Source: Solirubrobacteraceae bacterium (lineage in GTDB: Bacteria; Actinomycetota; Thermoleophilia; Solirubrobacterales; Solirubrobacteraceae). From it: 6,969 nucleotides of DNA. Shown one piece after another: positions 1 through 5,101 of the stretch (position 1 is the stretch's first letter; every line of letters begins with the position of its first letter). The translations under genes were made by a program, and so were the position numbers. Where the stretch lies: the NCBI GenBank assembly GCA_025935735.1, contig JAICUS010000322.1:1-6969 (forward strand). The letters run 5' to 3'. A model generated the notes under the pieces. That model was not told the origin of the DNA, did not search any database, and saw only the letters and a program-made list of their open reading frames with translations.

Positions 1-359
1 CCGATGCGTACGCGCGGGCATGCGACCCCGCCCCCCTCTCGCCCCGTCGGGCGATACCGTTGCAGCGCGGACCGGCCGACAACATCCCGGTGAGCGCAAC
101 GTTCTCGCAGAACGCTCCTATCAAGTCAGACCGATCCCCGAAGGCACGAACCGGGGCCGACACCTCGTTTTCTAGACACCGCGCCAACGGGTCTGATCAC
201 TCACTGAGTCAGACCCCGGTTCACCTTCGACCCTACGCCAGCCGTCGCTCGCGCCGGGCACCCACGATTACAACACCGGGATCATTTCCGCGGGGCGGCC
301 AGGGCTCTCGCTTCCCTACCCAGCCGCAGTTCGCCGGCCCCGGAACGGCGCCCCGCACT
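1..359. other. Non-coding stretch downstream of the kinase gene
   Basis: I see no credible gene here. One reading frame stays open on the plus strand, but it simply continues antisense through the whole kinase gene and its peptide has no recognisable domain. The stretch holds a small perfect hairpin at 100-114 (CGTTCT, loop CGC, AGAACG) and the repeat cluster listed separately at 124-222. No tRNA-like cloverleaf was found, and no stem followed by a T run that would terminate the kinase transcript. The kinase 3' end may lie within this region or further left. Confidence 0.6.
124..222. repeat. Cluster of short direct and inverted repeats (REP-like?)
   Basis: AGTCAGACC occurs at 124-132 and again at 207-215. 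GGGTCTGA at 189-196 is the exact reverse complement of TCAGACCC at 209-216, giving an 8-bp stem. Allowing a 2-nt bulge, AAC at 186-188 can also pair with GTT at 219-221. GAACCGGGG at 148-156 is the exact reverse complement of CCCCGGTTC at 214-222. CCCCG at 136-140 can also pair with CGGGG at 152-156. Nested pairings on this scale are unusual for a short intergenic stretch. They could be a REP-like element, a remnant of a small mobile element, or a structured 3' UTR of the kinase mRNA. There is no U tract, so a classical terminator is unlikely. Confidence 0.45.
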
Positions 360-1880
360 TCACGCGGCGACCTTCTCGAACAGCCGGATCTCGGAGATCT
401 CCGCTCGCTCCTGGTCCGGGGCGAGCTTGGTGATCCAGACGAGGTAGTAGCGGTACGCCGTGCCGCCGGTGTCGAGCTTGAAGGACTTGTCGGAGGCGTC
501 CACGGTGCCGCTCGCGAGCTTCTTCCAGCCGCCGGGGACGCTGTGCGGGACGTCGCCGGCCGGGGCGGCGTAGATCGTGGCCCGCCAGCCCGGGTCGGGA
601 GTCGAGACCTGCAGCGACACGGCGGCCACCTTCGGCTTGGCGTCGACGTAGATGCCCACGCCGGGCTTGCCGGCGCCCGCGATCCCGTCGCGGTAGCTCT
701 CGGTCGTCCACGCGGTGCCGGGGTCGCGGTCGACCACGCGCGGCGCCTCCTCGGAGTGCTCCTGGTCGTCGCCCAGCGGGTCGTAGTCGTGGGCCGACGC
801 GCTGGCCACCGAGACGTTCTTGGTGCCCGCCGGCGTGGCGCTGACCTTGCCCGGGCCGGTGCCGCGCTGGATGTGCTTCGGGCCCTCCTTGGCCAGCAGG
901 GCGACGATCAGCGCGCCGACGCCGAACAGCAGGATCACGCCGAGCAGCGACAGCTGGTGGCGCATGCGGAACGGCAGCCGCCGGCGCGTGTGGGCGGGCA
1001 GCGTGCGGATGACCGCGGTGGCCTCGCCGGTGGAGGTGCCGGAGCGGGCGGCCTCGATGGCCAGCGCCTCCTCGAGGTCGGCGACGAGCGACGGGATGTC
1101 GGCGTAGCGGTGCTCGAGCGACGTCTCGGTCATCCGGTCGAGCACGGCGGCGAGCGTGGCCGACACCTCCGGGCGCAGCGCCTGGATGTCCGGCAGGTCC
1201 TCGCGCACGTGCTTCATGGCCACGGCGATCTGGTTCTCGCCGTGGAAGGGAACGTCGCCGGTCAGCATCTCGTAGAGCACGACGCCGAGCGAGTAGATGT
1301 CCGACTGGCCGTTGACGTCGTGGCCCAGCGCCTGCTCGGGCGAGACGTAGTCGGTCGTGCCCAGGACGCGGCCGTCGGCGGTCAGCCCGTCGTCGCGCAG
1401 CGAGCGGGCGATGCCGAAGTCGGTGACCTTGGCCGAGCCCTCCTCGTCGATCAGCACGTTCTGCGGCTTGACGTCGCGGTGGACGATGTCGTGCGAGTGG
1501 GCGCAGCCCAGCGCGCGGGCGATCTCGATCGCGTAGGCCAGCGACTCGTCCACCGGCAGCCGGCCGATCGCCCGGATGCGCTCCTTGAGCGTCTTGCCCT
1601 CGACGTACTCGAAGACGATGTAGGGCCGGCCTTCGTCCTCCCCGGCGTCGATCACGCCCACGATGTGCGGGTGCGAGAGCTGGGCGACCGCGCGGGCCTC
1701 GCGGCGGAAGCGCTCGAGCTGGTCGGAGTCCGCGGCGATCTCGCGGTGCAGCAGCTTGATCGCCACCCGCCGCTCGAGGTTGGCGTCGAAGGCGAGATAG
1801 ACCGTCGACATCCCTCCCGCGCCGATCTGGGCGTCGAGTCGGTAGCGGCCGCTGAGCTGCATGCCGACGAGCGTGCTCAT
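360..1880 (-). CDS. Membrane Ser/Thr protein kinase with extracellular discoidin-like domain
   Basis: This 506-aa PASTA-less relative of the Pkn kinases should phosphorylate cytoplasmic Ser/Thr substrates in response to an outside signal. The catalytic domain (about 14-275) is complete: glycine loop GAGGMSTV (20-27), VAIK lysine K42, helix-C glutamate E61, HRDVKPQN loop (134-141, an RD kinase), DFG (154-156), and an activation segment with LGTTDYVSPEQ (173-183) and possible phosphosites T167, T175 and T176. An Arg-rich juxtamembrane stretch (292-308) precedes a single membrane helix (about 309-330), then a Thr/Gly/Pro linker. Residues about 355-506 resemble a discoidin (F5/8 type C) fold, including AVD-like DRDPGTAWTTESY (384-396). 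The sensor ligand is unknown; a carbohydrate or cell-wall polymer is only a guess. The first ATG is used; an alternative ATG lies six codons later. No good ribosome-binding site is visible. The gene diverges from the thioredoxin-fold gene with only 15 bp between the starts. Confidence 0.93.
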   Translation of the reverse strand: MSTLVGMQLSGRYRLDAQIGAGGMSTVYLAFDANLERRVAIKLLHREIAADSDQLERFRREARAVAQLSHPHIVGVIDAGEDEGRPYIVFEYVEGKTLKERIRAIGRLPVDESLAYAIEIARALGCAHSHDIVHRDVKPQNVLIDEEGSAKVTDFGIARSLRDDGLTADGRVLGTTDYVSPEQALGHDVNGQSDIYSLGVVLYEMLTGDVPFHGENQIAVAMKHVREDLPDIQALRPEVSATLAAVLDRMTETSLEHRYADIPSLVADLEEALAIEAARSGTSTGEATAVIRTLPAHTRRRLPFRMRHQLSLLGVILLFGVGALIVALLAKEGPKHIQRGTGPGKVSATPAGTKNVSVASASAHDYDPLGDDQEHSEEAPRVVDRDPGTAWTTESYRDGIAGAGKPGVGIYVDAKPKVAAVSLQVSTPDPGWRATIYAAPAGDVPHSVPGGWKKLASGTVDASDKSFKLDTGGTAYRYYLVWITKLAPDQERAEISEIRLFEKVAA

Positions 1881-1898
1881 GGAGTCGTTTCTATTGTG
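1881..1898 (-). promoter_or_regulatory. Compressed divergent start region with possible kinase -10
   Basis: Only 15 bp separate the kinase ATG (1880) from the proposed GTG of the divergent gene (1896), so each 5' leader must lie in the other gene. On the minus strand CACAAT (1893-1898) resembles a -10 box and would put the transcript start a few bases before the kinase ATG, giving a nearly leaderless mRNA. This agrees with the lack of a ribosome-binding site there. No convincing -35 was seen. On the plus strand GGAG (1881-1884) lies 11 nt before the GTG and may be a weak ribosome-binding site. Confidence 0.25.
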
Positions 1899-2726
1899 GC
1901 CGATGTGCCCGCGGGTTCGGTGACGATCTTCACGGATCCCTACTGTCCCTGGTCATGGGCGGCCGAGCCGCACCTGCGGCGCCTGGAGGTGGAGTTCGGC
2001 GCCGCGGGCGCCCCGTCCTTCGTGATCGTCGGCCTGCACCGGCGGATCGAGAAACCCGAGGAGCTGGCGCTGGAGGCGCTGGACGCCGCCGCGGAGAGCG
2101 GCATGCCCGTGGACGCGCGGGTGTTCCTGCGCGATCCGCCGTCCTCCACCCACCCGGCCGGGCTGGCGATCCAGGCGGTGGCCGAGCAGGCCGGCGGCTC
2201 CCGCGTGGGGGCGTTCCTGCGCCGGCTGCGCGAGGCGATCCTGCTGGAGGGCCGGCGGATGGACACCGCGCCGGCGCTGCTGGACGCCGCGCGCGAGACG
2301 GGCGGGCTGGATGTGGAGCGGCTGCGGGTGGACTTCGGCTCCAATGCGATCGTCGAGGCGTTCGGGGCGCAGATCGAGCGGGCGCGGGCGGTGCCCGAGG
2401 AGCACCACGCGCCCGGCACGGGGCGTGTGCGGATCCCTTCCCTGGAGGTGCGCGGCCCGGACGGCGAGCGTCACGCCGCGTACGGCTACGGCCCGTACGA
2501 GCGCTGGCGCGAGGCGATGCTGGCGGCCGGCTTCGCGCCCGCGCAGCCGCGGCCGGCGGCCGAGGAGGCGGTCCGCCGCTGGGGCTCGCTGGCCACGCCG
2601 GAGGTGGCCGCGGCGTGCGACCTGCCGGGCCCGCGCGCGCCCGCGGAGCTGTGGCGGCTGGCCGCCGAGTGGCGGGTGCGCGCGCGGCCGGTGCCCGGCG
2701 GCGTGATGTGGTCGCCTACGGGTTGA
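1896..2726 (+). CDS. DsbA/SpxH-like thioredoxin-fold protein with CPWS motif
   Basis: This 276-aa protein begins with a beta strand leading into TDPYCPWSWAAEP (13-25). That resembles the DP-CP-CWALEP signature I recall for the SpxH/YjbH and DsbA-like thioredoxin families. Here the second cysteine is serine (C17-P-W-S20); the only other cysteine is C241, so a dithiol redox cycle is unlikely. RVRIPSL (177-183) gives a likely cis-proline at P181. Residues about 80-170 form the helical insertion typical of DsbA-like folds. There is no signal peptide, so it should be cytoplasmic. The tail (about 226-273) reads as two helices plus a beta wing, perhaps a winged helix. GTG at 1896 is chosen because it keeps the first strand and has GGAG 11 nt upstream; GTG at 1905 is possible. 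The frame is open far upstream, but only antisense to the kinase. Candidate roles are protease adaptor, isomerase-like enzyme or glutathione-type transferase; none is proven. Confidence 0.8.
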   Translation: MADVPAGSVTIFTDPYCPWSWAAEPHLRRLEVEFGAAGAPSFVIVGLHRRIEKPEELALEALDAAAESGMPVDARVFLRDPPSSTHPAGLAIQAVAEQAGGSRVGAFLRRLREAILLEGRRMDTAPALLDAARETGGLDVERLRVDFGSNAIVEAFGAQIERARAVPEEHHAPGTGRVRIPSLEVRGPDGERHAAYGYGPYERWREAMLAAGFAPAQPRPAAEEAVRRWGSLATPEVAAACDLPGPRAPAELWRLAAEWRVRARPVPGGVMWSPTG

Positions 2727-3354
2727 CGGAGCGGCCGGACCAGGTCTGCCACTCCGAGCCGCCGTCGGCCTGCTGCTCGCGGCGCTGGTCGGATTCGTGG
2801 GCGCGCTCCTCGGCATCCCCGGGCGGGGTCTCGGACACCAGCGGCTCGACCTGCTCCGGGGTGGCCGGGTGGCCGGCCGCCGCGATGGCGTCCTCGATCT
2901 GGTGCTCCTCCGGGCTCATGCCCGGCGCGGTCGGCTCCGCGGCGGCTTCCAGCTCGGCCTCGGCCTGCTCCTGGCCCTCCGACTCGCCCTCGCCGGCCTC
3001 CATCAGCGGCCGCTCGGCCTCGGTCGCGTGCTCGCCGTATTCGGAACCCGCGTAGTCGCTGACGGTCCCGCCGATGTTCGCCGCCTCGGCCGCGGCGGCG
3101 GCCTCCTCGGCCGCCTCGTCGATCGCCGGCGGCTGGAAGGGCGGCGGCGTCGGCACCGGCGTCGAGGTGTTCTCGACCGGGCCGGCCGCGTCGTAGTTGG
3201 AGATCGGCGGCGGGCTCTGCGCGGGCGGCGGCGGCGCGGCAGCCGGCTCGGACGACGAGCGGCCGGGCAGCAGCGCCTTCACGCTGCCGCGCTTGCGCAC
3301 CAGCACCGCCCCGGCGGCGACCGCCACGCCCGCCAGGAGGGTCTTTCCAAGCAT
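2716..3354 (-). CDS. Unrecognised membrane-anchored Pro/Ala/Glu-rich protein
   Basis: I do not recognise this 212-aa protein. It opens with a short hydrophobic segment (about 5-19) followed at once by RKR (20-22). By the positive-inside rule this suggests an N-terminal anchor with the rest in the cytoplasm; it could also be an uncleaved signal. The remainder is low complexity: proline-rich at about 37-76, an Ala/Glu helix-forming stretch at 79-92, a strongly acidic part at 107-140, and a polar tail ending in a Trp-containing segment (201-206). There are no cysteines or catalytic motifs. Two ATGs lie close together (3360 and 3354). The second is preferred because GAGG lies 7 nt before it but only 1 nt before the first. 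The 3' end overlaps the convergent thioredoxin-fold gene by 11 bp. It follows csrA on the same strand but is separated from it by a strong hairpin, so it is probably a separate transcript or a read-through one. Confidence 0.75.
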   Translation of the reverse strand: MLGKTLLAGVAVAAGAVLVRKRGSVKALLPGRSSSEPAAAPPPPAQSPPPISNYDAAGPVENTSTPVPTPPPFQPPAIDEAAEEAAAAAEAANIGGTVSDYAGSEYGEHATEAERPLMEAGEGESEGQEQAEAELEAAAEPTAPGMSPEEHQIEDAIAAAGHPATPEQVEPLVSETPPGDAEERAHESDQRREQQADGGSEWQTWSGRSVNP

Positions 3355-3386
3355 GGACATACCTCAGACCGTACCCAGGAATGCGA

Positions 3387-3410
3387 AGGGCGACCCTTCC
3401 GGGTCGCCCT
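3387..3410 (-). terminator. Perfect 10-bp hairpin after csrA, GGAA loop
   Basis: AGGGCGACCC (3387-3396) and GGGTCGCCCT (3401-3410) are exact reverse complements around a 4-nt loop. Read on the minus strand, the loop is GGAA, a GNRA tetraloop closed by C-G, so the RNA hairpin should be very stable. It begins 17 nt after the csrA stop and ends 32 nt before the next start, as expected for the end of the flagellar operon. No U tract follows on the minus strand, so it would be a weak or actinobacterial-style terminator, or an mRNA-stabilising hairpin. The five Ts on the plus strand (3424-3428) are too far away to matter. Confidence 0.6.
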
Positions 3411-3427
3411 CAACGGTGCGCTGTTTT

Positions 3428-3646
3428 TCAGGCCGTCTGCGGCGAAGGGAGCTCGAGCGGCGCGGCGTCGGCCGCGGCCCGGTTCTCCTCGCGCACGGCG
3501 TGCCAGATCTCCTCGCGGTAGACCGGCAGGGAGCGCGGGGCCTCGATGCCCACGCGCACGGTGTTGCCGACGATCTCCATCACGTGCACGACGACGTCGT
3601 CGCCCACCATGATCTTCTCGCCGGCGCGGCGGGTGATGAGCAGCAT
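3428..3646 (-). CDS. csrA: Carbon storage regulator CsrA
   Basis: CsrA is a small dimeric RNA-binding protein that binds GGA motifs in mRNA leaders, usually over ribosome-binding sites, and blocks translation. In flagellated bacteria with FliW it represses flagellin. The 72-aa sequence aligns over its whole core with E. coli CsrA: MLLITRR at the N-terminus with R6 and R7, the glycine loop around 9-16, VGNTVRVGIEAP (26-37), and PVYREEI (41-47), which places the RNA-binding arginine at R44 as in E. coli. Residues about 53-72 are a short Ala/Pro-rich tail of normal length. A strong ribosome-binding site precedes the ATG. It is the last gene of the flagellar operon, 42 bp after fliW, the usual partner order. 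FliW is expected to bind CsrA and release it from its target mRNA. Confidence 0.97.
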   Translation of the reverse strand: MLLITRRAGEKIMVGDDVVVHVMEIVGNTVRVGIEAPRSLPVYREEIWHAVREENRAAADAAPLELPSPQTA

Positions 3647-3650
3647 GCTT

Positions 3651-3657
3651 CCTCCTT
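3651..3657 (-). promoter_or_regulatory. Strong ribosome-binding site of csrA
   Basis: AAGGAGG on the minus strand lies 4 nt before the csrA ATG. It is the best Shine-Dalgarno match in the window and fixes the start. With the next bases it reads AAGGAGGAAGC, which contains two overlapping GGA triplets, the core of CsrA sites. Autoregulation, known for CsrA in other bacteria, is therefore possible here. Confidence 0.75.
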
Positions 3658-3688
3658 GGATCAGCTGCGAAGCGGGTGGACGGGGGAC

Positions 3689-4126
3689 CTACGCCGCGGC
3701 GGCGACCGCGGGGAACAGCGGGGCGCGGACGGGGGCGTCCTCGGCCTCGTTGATGACCTGGTGGCCGTGGCCCTCGGCGACGAGGATCGGCGCGCGCAGG
3801 TTGGCGTAGAAGTCCGACAGCTGCGAGCCGGCGCGGACGGTCACCCAGACCTCCACGTCGCTCGGGTCGGCGGTGATCCCGGCGGACTGCTCGTCGGCCA
3901 GCTCGACCGCGTAGTCGGAGAAGAAGCGCCAGGGGTTGGCCACCGGCAACGCCAGCTCCGGATCGTCGAGCGAGTGCAGCCAGCTGAACGCGCTGTCGGA
4001 GCCGGTCGGCACGATGGCGTAGCGGCGGCCGCCGAGGCCGATCAGGCCGTTCGGGAACTCGATCACGCGGTCGGCCGGGATCTCGATGGTCCCGAAGCGC
4101 GACGAGTCGATGGTGAGTGCGGACAT
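3689..4126 (-). CDS. fliW: Flagellar assembly factor FliW
   Basis: FliW is a small beta-barrel protein that binds flagellin in the cytoplasm. When flagellin is exported, freed FliW binds CsrA and lifts its block on flagellin translation. The 145-aa sequence shows the family pattern: an N-terminal TIDSSRFGTIEI strand (5-16), EFPNGLIGL (23-31), a SWLHSLDDPELALPVANP block (48-65), FFSDYAVEL (68-76), VWVTV (93-97) and the NLRAPILV segment (109-116). Length is normal; the Ala-rich last few residues are variable in the family. It follows flgL by 52 bp and precedes csrA by 42 bp, the conserved fliW-csrA arrangement. AGGAG at 4140-4144 is a plausible but distant ribosome-binding site, 13 nt from the ATG. 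Confidence 0.95.
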   Translation of the reverse strand: MSALTIDSSRFGTIEIPADRVIEFPNGLIGLGGRRYAIVPTGSDSAFSWLHSLDDPELALPVANPWRFFSDYAVELADEQSAGITADPSDVEVWVTVRAGSQLSDFYANLRAPILVAEGHGHQVINEAEDAPVRAPLFPAVAAAA

Positions 4127-4139
4127 GAGAACGAAAGTG

Positions 4140-4171
4140 CTCCTGGAGGGAAGGAACGGATCTACCGCTCC
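4140..4171 (-). promoter_or_regulatory. fliW leader: hairpin and two GGA motifs
   Basis: On the minus strand GGAGCGG (4165-4171) can pair with CCGTTCC (4153-4159) around a 5-nt loop, giving a 7-bp stem with one G-U pair. AGGAG occurs twice, at 4168-4172 and at 4140-4144, the latter being the likely fliW ribosome-binding site. Their centres are 28 nt apart. Paired GGA motifs, one over the ribosome-binding site, are how CsrA often contacts targets, so this leader is a candidate CsrA target. Only sequence pattern supports this. Confidence 0.3.
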
Positions 4172-4178
4172 TATCGGC
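4171..4178 (-). promoter_or_regulatory. Possible flagellar sigma (FliA-type) -10 before fliW
   Basis: GCCGATAG on the minus strand matches seven of eight bases of the FliA/sigma-28 -10 consensus GCCGATAA. It starts directly after the flgL stop codon, in the gap before fliW. The -35 is poor: TAATGGAT 12 nt upstream matches five of eight bases of TAAAGTTT. If active, transcription would begin about 38 nt before the fliW ATG and give fliW-csrA an extra flagellum-dependent promoter. Confidence 0.3.
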
Positions 4179-5099
4179 CTACTTGAGGAAATCCATTAGC
4201 GACGACTGCACCAGGTTCGCCCCGGCACGCAGGGCGGACTGGTAGGCGACGCTCTGGGAGTTGAAGTCGATCAGCGTCTGCGCCATGTCGGCGTCCTCGG
4301 TGTCCGAGAGCTGCTTGGTCACCGAGGTGGCGATGTCCGCCAGGCGCGAGTCGGCGGCCTGCAGCCGGTTCGTGGCCGCGCCGTTGCGCGCGCGGACCTC
4401 GAGGAGCTTGTTCAGGTTGTCGTTGAGCTGGGTGAGGTCGGTCCCGCGCAGCGAGGGCCCGTCGCCGGAGCGCAGGTGGTCGGAGATCGTCCGCAGCGTG
4501 TCGAGCAGCTTGCCGTCGCCGGCCGCCTGCCCGTCGCCGAGGATCTCCTGGCCGACCGAGTTGATGCTCATGGTCACGCCCGGGCCGATCTCGCGCAGCA
4601 CGCCCGGGATCGCCGGGTTCAGGCCGCCCTGGTCGCCCTTGTAGGTGTCGTCGGCGCCCTGGGCGTACGGCGGCGTCGCCGTCGCCGTGCCGGAGAAGAC
4701 GTACTTGTCGCCGTACTGGGCGTTCGCGGTCTCCTTGACGCCCTGGACGATCTGGTCGATCTCGTCGGCCAGCGCGTTGCGCGACGTCTGGTCGGCGGTG
4801 TCGGAGGCGCCCTGGAGCAGCAGGTCGTTGGCCCGGTGGACGTACTGGGTGACCGAGTCCAGCGCGGCCTCGGTCGTGTTCTGCCAGTCCTCGGCGTCCT
4901 CGATGTTGCCCTTGTAGGCGTCGTTGGCCGACAGCGCGGAGCGCAGGCCCATGGCGCGCGCGGCGTTGTACGGATCGTCCGACGGGCGCGTGATCTGCTT
5001 GCCCGAGGCGGCCCGCTGCTGGGTCTTGGCCAGCTTGTCGGAGAGGATGTTGAGGTCCGAGAGGACGCTGCGGTGGACCATGTTGGTGGTGATGCGCAT
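4179..5099 (-). CDS. flgL: Flagellar hook-filament junction protein FlgL (HAP3)
   Basis: FlgL forms the second junction ring between hook and filament and seeds flagellin polymerisation outside the cell. The 306-aa protein has the flagellin-like N-terminus MRITTNMV and the coiled helix to about 100, including the conserved ASGKQITRPSDDP (31-43). The C-terminal helix has VRARNGAATNRLQ (235-247) and the final LSDTEDADMAQTLIDFN segment (264-280) ending in a short hydrophobic SLMDFLK. There is no Sec signal, as expected for type III export. Residues about 138-195 form the variable outer domain. The length is close to that of other FlgL proteins. The ATG follows the flgK stop after 2 nt, and AGGTGGGG inside the end of flgK, 8 nt before the ATG, is a good ribosome-binding site. 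Translation is thus probably coupled, matching the need for similar amounts of the two junction proteins. Confidence 0.95.
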   Translation of the reverse strand: MRITTNMVHRSVLSDLNILSDKLAKTQQRAASGKQITRPSDDPYNAARAMGLRSALSANDAYKGNIEDAEDWQNTTEAALDSVTQYVHRANDLLLQGASDTADQTSRNALADEIDQIVQGVKETANAQYGDKYVFSGTATATPPYAQGADDTYKGDQGGLNPAIPGVLREIGPGVTMSINSVGQEILGDGQAAGDGKLLDTLRTISDHLRSGDGPSLRGTDLTQLNDNLNKLLEVRARNGAATNRLQAADSRLADIATSVTKQLSDTEDADMAQTLIDFNSQSVAYQSALRAGANLVQSSLMDFLK

Positions 5100-5101
5100 G
5101 G

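Noticed and set aside
148..222. tRNA-like GGTTC segments
   Set aside because: No cloverleaf, anticodon arm or acceptor stem can be formed around them.
290..359. Rho-independent terminator directly after the kinase stop
   Set aside because: Only short GC-rich stems of about 5 bp can be drawn and no T run follows.
60..1895. Very long plus-strand open frame running into the thioredoxin-fold gene
   Set aside because: It is antisense to the well-supported kinase gene, and stop codons are rare in such frames at this GC content. The peptide is Arg/Gly/Val-rich with no domain, and homology begins only near 1896-1920.
1940..2816. Minus-strand open frames over the thioredoxin-fold gene
   Set aside because: Arg/Pro/Ala-rich or Ser/Arg-rich shadow peptides with no motifs; the plus strand carries a recognisable family signature.
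2797..4186. Plus-strand open frames over the membrane-anchored protein, csrA and fliW
   Set aside because: They are antisense to csrA and fliW, which are certain from their conserved residues, and give low-complexity peptides.
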